A stretch of DNA of 64,000 nt, from the NCBI GenBank assembly GCA_029260215.1, contig JAJDDQ010000031.1, positions 1 through 64,000 on the forward strand, written 5' to 3'. Shown here piece after piece: positions 1-10,700 of the stretch. Origin of the DNA: Phycisphaerae bacterium (lineage in GTDB: Bacteria; Planctomycetota; Phycisphaerae; UBA1845). Made by a program: the position numbers and the translations under genes. Below the pieces are notes generated by a model. It had not been told where the DNA came from, searched no databases, and saw nothing but the letters and a program-made list of their open reading frames with translations. Every line of letters starts with the position of its first letter. The stretch's first letter is position 1.

Positions 1-480
1 CGGAAGGGGCGGCCCCCGATAGTTCCCGACCCGAGGCCGAGCACGCCCGCCGGAGGCCAGAACGAGGACCGAGAACCCCGCCACGCGCGTGACGGGGAGT
101 TGCTTAACACAATGGACGGATTGTCCAATTCACGCTGAACCTGTACAGAGCACCCACCCATCAAATGACGTGCATCGGAGCACTAGCGGACGTGTTCCGC
201 GTTGCTTTGACTATCGGACGTGCCCGTTTTCCAATTTCACTTGAGGCGTTTCAGTCTGAGTCGCCAAGTCGAAGAAAATTTGTACGGATCGTTTGGGTAA
301 CGGCCTGTGTGGTCGGTATAATCTCCGACTCGTGGCATGGCGATGCCATTCTGTGTTCTTGCATCGCGGGCGATATCTGTGTGGGTGTCTGAGGGACGCT
401 TGCGCGGAGCGTACAGCGTGTACGGTTCGTCCGCCGGTGGGGTTAAGAAGAATCCTGGACGTGAATTGGAGATTCCCTCG
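1..480. other. Left-edge non-coding stretch
   Basis: I see no recognisable gene here. Open frames on both strands have no family resemblance, and the minus-strand ones run on into the cytochrome gene as its antisense shadow. The last bases (around 465-480) carry a GGAG that serves as the ribosome binding site of the cytochrome at 481. The first ~110 bases could be the tail of something upstream, but nothing identifies it. Confidence 0.4.
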
Positions 481-2439
481 ATGAGGAATTGGATTGCGGC
501 GCGCATGCGCCTGCATGGGACGATTGTTTTGGCGCTGCTCGCTTTGGCGGGCGCAGCCTTTGCTACGAATGCAGCCAAGTCCGGGAGTCTGCCGATTCCA
601 ACGACGCTGGAGGATTTTTTCATTGGCGGTACGCAGCCGGACATGCTCGTGGACGAAATTCAAGTTGCCGGGAATTGCGTCGGTTGCCACGGTTTGTTTG
701 ATGTCGGGTTTGATATCCGAATCGCGCCGAACTGGCAGGGTAGCCTGATGGCTCAAGCGGGGCGTGATCCTCTCTTTTATGCCTGCCTCGCAGTCGCAAA
801 TCAGGATGCAACCGACAGCGGCGACATGTGCATTCGATGTCACGCGCCGAAGGCGTGGCTTGAAGGACGATCAGGCCCTCCGACAGACGGTTCGCTCTTC
901 ATTGATGAGGATCGTGACGGCGTGAGTTGCCACATTTGCCATCGTCTGGTCGATCCGGTGTTTCAACCCGGCGTGAGTCCGTCTGTCGATGAGGAAATCC
1001 TCAATGAGTTGATGTCGCTCGGATACATGCCGTCGCGCCCCGGTACGGGCAGCTTCGTCATCGATCCGCATGACCGTCGTCGCGGTCCTTTCGATTTCCC
1101 GGCGGGTACGGAAGAGCCTCCTCACTTTCCGCTGAATCCCGAGTTGCCGAATTTCCTGGAAAGCCCATTTCATCACAACAGCGAGTTGTGCGCGACGTGT
1201 CACGATGTCAGCAACCCCGTGTACGTTCGTCAGCCGGACGGCAGCTACGCAGCCAGCCCTTTGGATCAAGCTCATCCTACCGGTGACCAATATGATATGT
1301 TCCCGGTCGAGCGCACCTACAGCGAGTGGCTGAATAGTGACTACCCAGCCGGTGTCGATGCGGGCGGTGTGTTCGGCGGCAATCTGCCGACCGGTGTGGT
1401 CAGCTCCTGTCAGGACTGTCACATGCCGAAATACGACGGCAAAGCTTGTGTTCAGCCGGCGATTCTCTATCCACCGAGGCCAAACACGCCAGCTCACGAT
1501 TTCGCTGGCGGAAACTCGTGGATACGCGACGCGGTCGGTGATTTAATCGTGGAATTCTGGCCTTCAGATGCCACGCAGGGTATTGACGGATACTTGGAAA
1601 ACCTTGACGCGGGGCAGCAGCGTTCCATCGAAATGCTCGAAAGAGCGGCTACGCTCACAGCCGATCAGGATGCGGCGCGCATGCGTGTGACCATCACCAA
1701 CGAATCGGGCCACAAGCTGCCGACCGGGTATCCGGAAGGGCGACGGATGTGGCTTAACGTGCAGTTCTTCGATGGTTCCAATACTCTGATCGGCGAGCGT
1801 GGGGCCTACAATCTGCTGTCGGCGGACCTGAACAAGGCGGACACGACCGTGTACGAAGCGGAGTTGGGCGTGGATGCGGCGGCTGCGGCGCTCACCGGTT
1901 TGACCGAGGGCGTGACGTTTCACTTCGCGTTGAACAACACATACGTTAAGGACAATCGCATCCCGCCGCGCGGTTTCACCAACGCCGCATTCGACACGTT
2001 CGGCGGCAAGCCTGTCGGTGCGGTCTATGTGGATGGGCAGTACTGGAGCGACGTGGACTACGCGCTGCCGGTTGGGGCTGCTTCGGCGACGGTGAACCTG
2101 TACTACCAGACGTCTTCTAAGGAGTACATCGAATTTCTTCGCGACGAAAACCACACGAACGAGTGGGGCAATCGTCTCTACGACTTGTGGGTGACGCACG
2201 GCAAGAGCGAGCCGGTGTTGATGGTCAGCGCGAACGCGGCGTTCAGCGGATTCTCCCCCGGCGATTTTGACGGCGATGGCGACACGGACCTGTACGACAA
2301 CGTGTCCTATTTTGACTGCGTCACGGGGCCTGGTGCGGGGCCGTTTGACGTCGACTGCGAAGTGTTCGACTTTGACACGGACCAGGACATTGATTTCGCC
2401 GACTGGTCAACGTTGCAGCGGGTATATTCCGCCCCGTAG
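481..2439 (+). CDS. Secreted five-haem c-type cytochrome with dockerin-like C-terminus
   Basis: An exported electron-transfer protein of 652 residues. The start at 481 is chosen over the longer frame from 337 because GGAG precedes it and a signal peptide follows (about residues 1-30, ending in a hydrophobic stretch before AFATNAA). Five CxxCH haem motifs are visible: CVGCH (~66), CIRCH (~117), CHICH (~150), CATCH (~237) and CQDCH (~310). The segment SGHKLPTGYPEGRR (~420) is typical of cytochrome c554-like multihaem proteins. The tail (~600-652) holds two Asp-rich calcium-loop motifs (DFDGDGDTD, DFDTDQDID) like type I dockerin or Phycisphaerae C-terminal repeats. It leads an operon with the di-haem peroxidase 20 bases downstream, so electron exchange between the two is plausible. 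Substrate unknown. Confidence 0.85.
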   Translation: MRNWIAARMRLHGTIVLALLALAGAAFATNAAKSGSLPIPTTLEDFFIGGTQPDMLVDEIQVAGNCVGCHGLFDVGFDIRIAPNWQGSLMAQAGRDPLFYACLAVANQDATDSGDMCIRCHAPKAWLEGRSGPPTDGSLFIDEDRDGVSCHICHRLVDPVFQPGVSPSVDEEILNELMSLGYMPSRPGTGSFVIDPHDRRRGPFDFPAGTEEPPHFPLNPELPNFLESPFHHNSELCATCHDVSNPVYVRQPDGSYAASPLDQAHPTGDQYDMFPVERTYSEWLNSDYPAGVDAGGVFGGNLPTGVVSSCQDCHMPKYDGKACVQPAILYPPRPNTPAHDFAGGNSWIRDAVGDLIVEFWPSDATQGIDGYLENLDAGQQRSIEMLERAATLTADQDAARMRVTITNESGHKLPTGYPEGRRMWLNVQFFDGSNTLIGERGAYNLLSADLNKADTTVYEAELGVDAAAAALTGLTEGVTFHFALNNTYVKDNRIPPRGFTNAAFDTFGGKPVGAVYVDGQYWSDVDYALPVGAASATVNLYYQTSSKEYIEFLRDENHTNEWGNRLYDLWVTHGKSEPVLMVSANAAFSGFSPGDFDGDGDTDLYDNVSYFDCVTGPGAGPFDVDCEVFDFDTDQDIDFADWSTLQRVYSAP

Positions 2440-2459
2440 GGCTGACGGACAATCGTGAC

Positions 2460-4037
2460 ATGACGAAGGGGACGTGGATCCCAATCCATTCCAAGCCTCC
2501 GGAGACGCCGGTTGCCTGCATTGACCGGCTGGGCGTGTGGTATGGTGTCGTGGTTCTGTCACTCTTCGCGTGTGTGTTTCCGTTGATCGGAATTGCGGCG
2601 GCGGGCGATCTCGAATCGCGGGCACAGGAGGTTCGCTCGTTCATCGGTGCGGTGGTCGGCGGGGTCGAATCGCTTCAAGTTCCCACAGATATTAACGACC
2701 TCCCGCAACCACTGCTGCCCGGCGGCGACATCGATCCACTCTATATCATCACCGAAGCCAAGGTCGCGTTGGGCAAGTTGCTGTTCCACGACCCCGCTTT
2801 TTCGGGGGCGTCTTCGTTTGCAGAAACGCGCCTGACGGCTTCGTGTGCGTCCTGCCATTTCTCCGCTGCCGGTTTTCGCGCCGGGCAGGTGTCGTCATTC
2901 GGCGTCGGCGCACGCGGGTTTGTCGATGAGGAGGGGCGAGCGCGGCGAGCGCCGATTCCGTCTCTGCTCGCAGTGGACGAAGGCCCAACGCCGGTTGATT
3001 TCAGCGACGCGGTGGACAATCCCGCCATCGTCTCGCCGTCGATCAACATGGTCGCCTACTTTGATGAACTGTTGTGGAACGGTTCGGCGCGGCAGGCTGG
3101 CCCTGGGGAATTACCACCCGTGGAGCGACAGATTCGCATCGCGTTTGAGCAGCACCGCATGAACGACGAAGCTCTGCAATTGATCGATGCCTATCTGCCC
3201 TTGTTCGAGATTGCGTTTCCGGAAACGGCGGGTCAGCCGGCTGAGATTCAGATTGACCTCTTCAATATTTTTCGAGCCATCGGAGCGTACGAGCGAACCG
3301 TGGTCAGCAATCAGTCGCGATGGGATGCGTTTCTTGCGGGTGACGATCTCGCCCTTTCGCTTCAGGAGCTTGACGGGGCGGAACTGTTTTTCGGGGATGG
3401 TGGCTGCGTCGCCTGTCACAGCGGTCCCGCGTTAGGGTCCACTACCTACCACGCGATGGGGACAGCCGAGCATCCGGGCCTGCCGCAGGGTGTGCAGGAT
3501 GTCGGTCGATACGCCGTGACGCTGGACCCAAACGATCGATTCAAATTTCGGGCCATGACCGTTCGACACCTCAAGGGCAACGGCCCGTTCTTTCACGGTG
3601 GATCGGCTGAGACGGTCGAGGACGTGATTCGCTACAAGAACGCGGGCGTGCCGGAGCAGATTGTCCCCACGCTATCGCCGTTGTTCGTGCCGCTGGGGTT
3701 GAGCGAAGGCGAGGTGCTTGCGTTGACTGTGTTTGTGCGGGACGCTTTGCACGATCCGAACATGACACGGTTTGCACCTGCGGAACTTCCCAGCGGGTTG
3801 TGTTTGCCGCATGATGACCGGACCTCGCGGTTTGACGCTGCCTGCGAGGCTTACGGTGATTTCGACGGTGACGGCGATCAGGATTTCGCGGACTTCAGCC
3901 TCTTGCAACGATGCATAGGCTGTGACGCAAACGTGACGGATGGAATTTGTGCGAGCTACGATCGCGACGGCGATGAAACGATTGATCTCTTCGATTTCGC
4001 CGCGTTCGATGCAGCACGCTCCGGGCCTCAATCGTAA
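2460..4037 (+). CDS. MauG/CcpA-like di-haem cytochrome c peroxidase with dockerin-like tail
   Basis: A periplasmic or extracellular di-haem protein of 525 residues. Two haem motifs, CASCH (~129) and CVACH (~316), are spaced as in bacterial cytochrome c peroxidase/MauG. The family pattern ALGKLLFHDPAFS precedes the first haem, and RHLKGNGPFFHGG follows the second. A hydrophobic segment (~28-48) serves as signal peptide after an unusually long N-region, so the true start may be slightly downstream; no strong ribosome site distinguishes the options. The C-terminus (~446-520) has two Asp-rich EF-hand loops (DFDGDGDQD, YDRDGDETID). The activity is either peroxide reduction or MauG-like oxidation of a protein or organic substrate; sequence alone does not decide. 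It lies between the multihaem cytochrome and a CRTAC1-like gene. Confidence 0.85.
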   Translation: MTKGTWIPIHSKPPETPVACIDRLGVWYGVVVLSLFACVFPLIGIAAAGDLESRAQEVRSFIGAVVGGVESLQVPTDINDLPQPLLPGGDIDPLYIITEAKVALGKLLFHDPAFSGASSFAETRLTASCASCHFSAAGFRAGQVSSFGVGARGFVDEEGRARRAPIPSLLAVDEGPTPVDFSDAVDNPAIVSPSINMVAYFDELLWNGSARQAGPGELPPVERQIRIAFEQHRMNDEALQLIDAYLPLFEIAFPETAGQPAEIQIDLFNIFRAIGAYERTVVSNQSRWDAFLAGDDLALSLQELDGAELFFGDGGCVACHSGPALGSTTYHAMGTAEHPGLPQGVQDVGRYAVTLDPNDRFKFRAMTVRHLKGNGPFFHGGSAETVEDVIRYKNAGVPEQIVPTLSPLFVPLGLSEGEVLALTVFVRDALHDPNMTRFAPAELPSGLCLPHDDRTSRFDAACEAYGDFDGDGDQDFADFSLLQRCIGCDANVTDGICASYDRDGDETIDLFDFAAFDAARSGPQS

Positions 4038-4041
4038 GCTC

Positions 4042-5781
4042 ATGTCTCGCTCCATGCACTTTCGACGCAATGTTTCGATTGTCGTGACGTTGCTCGGCTT
4101 CGCTTCCTGCGACAAATGCGAGAATAACAATCGACCCAACAAGACCGCCTCACCAGTGTGGCTTGTTGACGCGACCGACGAAACGGGTCTTCGTTTTGAG
4201 CATACAACCGGAGCGACAGGGCAATTCTTTTTTCCGGAGATCATGGGGTCGGGGTGCGCCCTGCTGGACTACGACAACGACGGCGATCTCGACATTTACG
4301 TGCTTCAAGCCCACCCGCTGGATGCGACGAAGCGCAGACGAGGCGACGGTGTCAATCGTCTCTATCGCAACGATCTGGTCGTACAGGCCGACGGCTCGCG
4401 AACGATGAGCTTTGTTGATGTAACCGATCGGGCCGGTGTTGGTGACGATGGATACGGCGTTGGATGTGCGGTCGGTGACGTGGACAACGACGGCGATCAG
4501 GATATCTACGTTACCAATTCCGGGCCTAATGTCTTCTACCGCAACAACGGCGACGGAACGTTCCGTCGCAACGAGGCAGCCGTGCCGGCGCATGACACGT
4601 GGAGCTCGAGTGCAGCGTTCGTGGACTTCGATCGCGACGGCTGGCTGGACTTATTCGTCGCGGACTATGTGGTGTACGACGTGCGTGAGAACAAAGTCTG
4701 CCATTCCAAGTCGAGTCGGCGAGACTATTGTGGCCCGCAGTCGTTCGACCCCGCACCGGATCACCTCTTTCGCAACACTGGTTTGGGAACGTTTTTGGAT
4801 GTCTCGACCCGTGCGCGCGTGCATACCGAGTTTGGCAGCGGGCTGGGTGTCGTGTGCGCCGATTTCAACGACGACGGTTGGCCTGACATTTATGTAGCCA
4901 ATGACGGAGACGCGAATCAGCTTTGGATAAACAAGACGGACGGCACTTTTGAAAACAACGCACTGTTTTCAGGAGCTGCCTACAACGCCGAAGGTGAGGC
5001 TGAAGCAGGCATGGGTGTGACGGCGGGGGATTTCGATTGCGACGGCGACGAGGATATTTTTCTCGCGCATCTTCTCGGCGAGCACAACACGCTGCTGGTC
5101 AATCACGGCGGCGGCGGGTTCGAGGATGAAACAAACGAACACGCACTGGGCGCGAAGAGTCGATCGTTGACCGCGTTTGGTGTCGGATGGGTGGACATCG
5201 ACAACGATGGTTATCTCGATCTGCTGTCGGCCAACGGAGCGGTCAAAATCGCCGAGGGGTACGCCGATCACGACTATCCTTACCCGTTTCCGAATCAGCT
5301 TTTTCGCAACCTGGGGCCTGGTGCTTTCAGGTTTCAGGATGTGACGAGTTCCCTGGCGCCGGAGTTGGCCGGTCTCGAATCTTCGCGCGGAGCGGCGTTC
5401 GGGGATATGGACAACGATGGTGATACGGATGCGATAATCTCGAACGGCAACGGACGATTGCGTCTGTTTCGCAACGAGATCGGGCACACACGGTCGTGGT
5501 TGCGATTGAAGCTCGTGGGCACGTCGAGCAATCGGGACGCAATCGGTGCGATCGTTCGCCTGAAACGTAGCGGCGGTGAAGTTCTGCAACGTCGCGGGCA
5601 TACGGACGGGAGCTATTGCAGCGCCAACGATTCGCGCATTCTGTTCGGATTGGGGAGCGATCGGGCCACGCAGGAAATCACGGTTCGTTGGCCGAGCGGG
5701 GTAGTGGAACGCTTCGATCATTTGAGCGTCGAACGCGAACACAGAATCGTCGAAGGCGAAGGCAAGGTTCCCGCGCCATGA
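4042..5781 (+). CDS. CRTAC1-type FG-GAP/VCBS repeat protein with ASPIC/UnbV domain
   Basis: A probable lipoprotein of 579 residues. From the start at 4042 the signal is short and ends in LLGFASC, a plausible lipobox. It begins 4 bases after the preceding stop, although the frame is open back to 3940. The body is an integrin-alpha-like beta-propeller with repeated Ca-binding loops such as DYDNDGDLDIYV, DVDNDGDQDIYV, DFDRDGWLDLFV, DFNDDGWPDIYV and DIDNDGYLDLLS. The last ~75 residues match the ASPIC/UnbV domain (NRDAIGAIVRL ... ITVRWPSG). Function of bacterial CRTAC1 proteins is not established. Its stop overlaps the start of the TPR lipoprotein by ATGA, so the pair is translationally coupled. 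Confidence 0.88.
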   Translation: MSRSMHFRRNVSIVVTLLGFASCDKCENNNRPNKTASPVWLVDATDETGLRFEHTTGATGQFFFPEIMGSGCALLDYDNDGDLDIYVLQAHPLDATKRRRGDGVNRLYRNDLVVQADGSRTMSFVDVTDRAGVGDDGYGVGCAVGDVDNDGDQDIYVTNSGPNVFYRNNGDGTFRRNEAAVPAHDTWSSSAAFVDFDRDGWLDLFVADYVVYDVRENKVCHSKSSRRDYCGPQSFDPAPDHLFRNTGLGTFLDVSTRARVHTEFGSGLGVVCADFNDDGWPDIYVANDGDANQLWINKTDGTFENNALFSGAAYNAEGEAEAGMGVTAGDFDCDGDEDIFLAHLLGEHNTLLVNHGGGGFEDETNEHALGAKSRSLTAFGVGWVDIDNDGYLDLLSANGAVKIAEGYADHDYPYPFPNQLFRNLGPGAFRFQDVTSSLAPELAGLESSRGAAFGDMDNDGDTDAIISNGNGRLRLFRNEIGHTRSWLRLKLVGTSSNRDAIGAIVRLKRSGGEVLQRRGHTDGSYCSANDSRILFGLGSDRATQEITVRWPSGVVERFDHLSVEREHRIVEGEGKVPAP

Positions 5782-7385
5782 TCGTCTCGCGCAACGTGAA
5801 AATCCGGGGGACGGCAGTGCTGGCCATCGTCGTCGCACTTATCGGTGGGTGTGAAAAAACGCCGTCACAACCCCAAGAGCGGGCACCGTTCCTCGAATCA
5901 CTTGTCGCATTCCCGCTGGATTCTCTTGAGCCAAGCGTCCGAGCACAGATCACCGAGGCGCTTGCCCTCGTGAATTCTGAACCAGCCAACGCCGAAGCGG
6001 TGGGCCGACTGGGCATGCTGTTTCACGCTTATCAGGTTCATGCTCAGGCACAAACGTGCTACCGGGAAGCTGTTCGCCTGTCGCCCGGTGACACGCGGTG
6101 GCATTTCTATCTTGGTAGTATTTTAGCGTTGAATGGAGCCTATGGGGACGCGATCAAGCACTTTGAAGAAGCGTTGGCGTCCAAGGCGGACGAACCGGCG
6201 ATCCTGTGTGCCCTGGCTGAAGCGAAGCTGGCGCTTGGGGAGTTCGACGCAGCGCTGTCGTACTTCAGCCGGGTGACGACGCTGGCACCGGAGTCAGTCC
6301 GTGCGTGGTATGGGGCCGGTGCGACGTTGTACAAGCTCGGGCGATTTGAGGAGGCGGAGGACCGGCTTAGCCGAGCGCTGATACTTTGGCCCGAGCATGG
6401 GGCGGCTCGCTACGTGTTGGCCAAAGTGCTTCGCAGGCTGGGGCGGGGCGAGGATGCGAAAGTCGCGTTTATGGCGGCGGAATGGAATCGTGAAAAACCC
6501 CTGCCGGTAAGCGATGCGTACGAGCAAGCCTTGGACGATCTCGCCATCGGAGCGATCAAGGCGCTGACGCGCGGTGTCGCTCGCTTGCAGGCGGGCGATG
6601 CGGAGGCAGCGATCGTGCTGCTGGAGGAATCGTTGCGGATCAATCCGCGATTGGCAGAGACACAGATGCACCTCGGCGTTGCGTATCTCAAGCTCGATCG
6701 TCTCGAACAGGCCCGGGCACACCTGGAGCGGGCGGTTGATATGCAGAGTGGATTTGCGCTGGCTCACTACAACCTTGGCCTGATCGCGCACCGGCGAGGC
6801 GCGTACAAAATTGCATCCGAACACTTTCGCGCTGCGTTGGAAACGCAACCGAACCACTTCGATGCACTACTCGGGCTGGGTATCGCACGGATGCGCCTTG
6901 GGCGATCGGGTGAAGCTGTCGTGTCGCTTCGATCGGCTGCACGCATCCACCCAACCGATCCGCGACCCTACAAGCACCTGGCCACCATCCTGAAAAACCG
7001 AGGCGCATTTCGCGAAGCAATAGCGGTTATGCGCGAAGCCGTGACCCATCTGCCGGAAGATGCAGCTATCGCCAATCGTCTCGCTTGGCTGCTTGCGACC
7101 TGTCCAAATGAAGAGTGTCGCAAACCTGCAGAAGCGTTGACGCTGGCAAGACGATGCTGCGCCATGACGGAAAATCGTGTTCCACAGGCGATGGACACGC
7201 TGGCAACCGCGCTGGCTGCCAATCATCTTTTCGACGAGGCTGTGCGCGTGGCGGGTGAAGCCATGGCTCTGGCCCGCGCGCGTGGACGGGACGATCTAGT
7301 TCGAGAAATCGAATCGCGTCTTGAGATGTTCAGGCGCGGGCGACCTTACATCGGCGAACCTGTTCCCGCAGCCGCCGATGACTGA
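5778..7385 (+). CDS. TPR-repeat lipoprotein
   Basis: A 535-residue protein starting inside the previous stop (ATGA). The first ~28 residues form a lipoprotein signal ending VALIGGC. The rest is built of tetratricopeptide repeats (for example GDTRWHFYLGSILALNGAYGD, DEPAILCALAEAKLALGEFD, SVRAWYGAGATLYKLGRFEE, AHYNLGLIAHRRGAYKIA), with a disordered-looking break near residue 250. TPR superhelices are protein-interaction scaffolds. CRTAC1 and TPR genes commonly sit together in Planctomycetota and Acidobacteria, so it probably scaffolds the cytochrome/peroxidase/CRTAC1 set at the membrane. Last gene before the hairpin at 7418. Confidence 0.88.
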   Translation: MIVSRNVKIRGTAVLAIVVALIGGCEKTPSQPQERAPFLESLVAFPLDSLEPSVRAQITEALALVNSEPANAEAVGRLGMLFHAYQVHAQAQTCYREAVRLSPGDTRWHFYLGSILALNGAYGDAIKHFEEALASKADEPAILCALAEAKLALGEFDAALSYFSRVTTLAPESVRAWYGAGATLYKLGRFEEAEDRLSRALILWPEHGAARYVLAKVLRRLGRGEDAKVAFMAAEWNREKPLPVSDAYEQALDDLAIGAIKALTRGVARLQAGDAEAAIVLLEESLRINPRLAETQMHLGVAYLKLDRLEQARAHLERAVDMQSGFALAHYNLGLIAHRRGAYKIASEHFRAALETQPNHFDALLGLGIARMRLGRSGEAVVSLRSAARIHPTDPRPYKHLATILKNRGAFREAIAVMREAVTHLPEDAAIANRLAWLLATCPNEECRKPAEALTLARRCCAMTENRVPQAMDTLATALAANHLFDEAVRVAGEAMALARARGRDDLVREIESRLEMFRRGRPYIGEPVPAAADD

Positions 7386-7417
7386 AATTATCGATTCAAG
7401 CTATCGAATAAAAGCCG

Positions 7418-7458
7418 GCCCGGGCGAGCGGAGCATCAATCACTCCGCCCACCCGGGC
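7418..7458. terminator. GC-rich hairpin between convergent genes
   Basis: A 16-bp inverted repeat (14 of 16 pairs) with a 9-base loop, CATCAATCA. The left arm is GCCCGGGCGAGCGGAG and the right arm CTCCGCCCACCCGGGC. It lies 33 bases after the stop of the + operon and before the convergent - gene, so it probably terminates in both directions. No T-run follows directly. The rest of the 7386-7748 gap shows no gene I can support. Confidence 0.6.
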
Positions 7459-7748
7459 TCGGGGTTTCACCATGGTAAATGTCTCAGCGCTCTGCCGTGG
7501 CGTCAGCTATCCGCGCCGCGACGAGGAAGAGCCAGTAAACTTTGTTTCGGCCCCCCACACCCCGTTTTCAACGCCCGGATGTGTCCGCCCCGCCAAACCG
7601 AAAGCGGAAAGCGTCACGCCAACCCTCAGATTTTTCTTGAAAAAGCCTGCCAGCCATTCAGGCAGTAGTGGGGTGAAATCTCTGACGAGCCGAGACGCCT
7701 GCGCGTCCGCCGATCCTGGCCCATCGCATTTTTTCGGACGCGCCTCGC

Positions 7749-10700
7749 TTACGGGAAGGTCAGGGCGAAGAAACTTGCAAAGTCGTCGAGATCAACGTCG
7801 CCGTCGAGGTCGAAATCAACACACAAACACGCAACATCGAATTCGCAGTCGGGCTTTTTCGCAATCTGGCTGCGGCAGACCTGGAAAACAGCGAAATCGT
7901 GCAGATCAATCGTGCCGTCGCCGGTGCCGTCGCCCTGCATCGCGCAGCCGAAGCACGTGTTGGGACTCCCCGGCGACGGAATCACACCACCGTCCGTGCC
8001 ATCGCCCGCCAAACTCAGTGTGCAGAAATCGCTTGGAGATTCCGTATCGAAACCGTTGAACACACGCGCGACGCCCGCCGGCGCTGCCGATTTTTCCGGG
8101 CCTATGGTGACCACGCCGAAGTAGACAGCGTCGGACGGGTCATCATCGATGCCGTCGTCCGCGAATCCGATACCGTCAACGATCTCGCCGAGAGCGATTG
8201 GCGCATCCGCAAAACCGTCATTGTCGAAATCAATGTCCGTTCCCTGCGGGTATAAGCCCTGGTCGTAATTGCGGATCAGGAGAATCGTACCGGTGCCGTT
8301 TTCGAGTTGATTGATATCACCGATGACAAAGTCGGCTTCCGCAACAGCGGAATCTCCCAGGACAAAAAAACCGTCGTTCGGAACGGACTCCCCCAGCAGC
8401 GGCCAAACCTTGTCGATGCGACCCTGCTGCCCGGCGAGGCTGCTGTCACCCTCGATGACAATGAGCGTGTATTCTTCGAGACCAACTCCACCCGGGCCAT
8501 AGAGTTCGATAAACTCCATGTCGTCGAGGCTCGCATCGTCGCGACGAATTTCGTTGATCTTGATCGGCTGAAGCGCACCGCAGATCGGGCCTGAGCAAGT
8601 GGTCGCGTCTCCCATGTAGGTTCCGGAAACGTCGCCGCAACCGTTGGGCAACGTGATGACACATGCACCGTCAGCCAGGCAGCAGGCACCCTCCACGGTC
8701 AATTCGCACGCAACATCCGAGCACGTTGTACCGGGCTGAAAGAACATTCCCGCGACCGCATCGCAAACAGCCGTCGTTGTATCGATGCACGATCCGTCGA
8801 TTCGACAGCAGGCTCCGAAAAGCTCCGGGCATGTACCTGTGCATTCAGAGCCGTCGCCCACATAACCACCGCCCGCCGTTTCGCAGACCAGAGCCTCGAC
8901 GAAACTGATGCACGATCCGTCCGGCAGGCAGCAGGCACCGTAGGGGGCGGGCAACGGCCGCGTGTTGATCGCCCCCGGTGTACCGTCAGGTCCGAAGCCG
9001 CCGTCGGTTGTGACCGTCCAAGCTCCGGCCCCGTTGGGAATGCGTTGCAGGACGATTTCCTGTGCGGGACCACCATCGGGTGGGGCGACATCCTCCACGC
9101 CGATGCTCTCAAAAAAAACACCCTCAGCCGGTCCGTTGACTGCCGTAAACGAATCGCCGTAAGCCAGCGCTTCGGCGATGTCCCCCAAAGGCGCGATCAG
9201 TGCGATTCCGTCCGGCGAGCCGTTCTGAATGCTCTCAACCGTGAATTCGATTTGATCGACGTTGGGCACGTTGGCGGAACCGATGACGAAGTACCCATCG
9301 TCGGGCATGAAAGCCTTCAGCGGAATGATGCGATACAGGCTGAGCTGGTTTGGCGCAGCGTTGTACAGTGCGAGGTCGTATCCGAACAAACTCAGGCCCG
9401 GTCGCCCGTAAAGCTCCACATACTCCCGCGTATCGGTGCCGGCTTGTACGTAATCGATCTCGTTGATGCTCACGAGCAGCGACGGCGTGCATGAAACGCC
9501 TGAACAGGTATCTCCCGCACCCTCAAGCGTGCCGGCGAAGTCGATGCAATCGACCGTGTTCATCTCAAGACAGGCACCGTTCGGCATGCAGCATGCTCCG
9601 ACCGGTGGCTGCGAGCAGGGTTTAACGTCGGCGCACGGTGTGTGGTCGGCGTTGTACATTCCGCCCAGATCGAAGCAAACGAACTCGGACAACACCGCGC
9701 ACGTACCGTTCGGCAAACAGCACGCACCCAACGGCGGTGGTAGGCATTCCGGAAGCGGCTGAAAACCTTCATTGTAACCGGCGGGCACGAACCCCGGGCT
9801 GCCGAGGCCGACACCACTGTAGGAAAAGCGCAACCCGACGAAATTCTTAGGGCCTGTGTAAATCCACAAGATGATGGGGTCGTTGCCGACAGCGTCGAAA
9901 TTGCCTCCGGTCAGCTTTAGAAGACTCGCCCGGACGCTTTGTGATGCGCCGCGCACCAGCGCCCAGAAGTCGCCGGGGCTGAAACTGACCGCGTCGAGCA
10001 GCACGTCGTTTTCCCCGAACAGAAGCAATCGCGAACCGCGAAACATGTTCTCGTAGCGCTCATGTGGGATGCGAATGATGTCAGACTCCGACAAGCCCCA
10101 CTCGCAGCGGAAGGCTTCATCCGAGCCCGGAAACAAGCCGCCCGGAGCAATCACGCGCATGGACTGTGCGGGCACAACGGAAGGCGAACCGTCGATCACA
10201 AGATTTCCGGTTGTGTCTACGTTCTTGGCGACGAGCGTGTCCAGCCGTGTCAGCGAAATGGCACTATTGGTGTGATTAAAAACCTCAACAAATTCAAACA
10301 CACGCTGATCCTGCGGGCTTTGACCGGTCCCCGGCGTGTGCATGACCTCGGTAATGACAATGCCGCCGCCGGCTTGGACTGCCAGCTCCTGAACGGCTGG
10401 GTCGGAAATGCGATCGAGCGCATCGACGACATCGAACATGAACGACGTCACACCGTTGAACCCCGATGGCGGAAGATACGTAAGCGGGCCGACAACGATG
10501 AGCGGAAGCTGGCTCGAAGTCGTCAACGACGATTGGTTGACGAACAGTTGGCCTGACTGCGGAAGCGTGCGGACGCGAAAGCGCAACGTCCCGACGCCGC
10601 CCTGCCCTCGCAGGCTCACGGGGACCGGTGTGGTTGTGTTTGCGTGCAGGATGGTGGCATCTTCCAACGAGAACAGCGGCGGATCGGCATCGTTGCTCGC

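Noticed and set aside
211-843. Minus-strand open frame of 210 codons at the left end
   Set aside because: Antisense to the cytochrome gene, Arg/His-rich with no motif, and its composition is that of a shadow frame.
7472-8059. Plus-strand frame of 195 codons after the first operon
   Set aside because: Runs over the hairpin gap and antisense to the giant secreted protein, with no motif.
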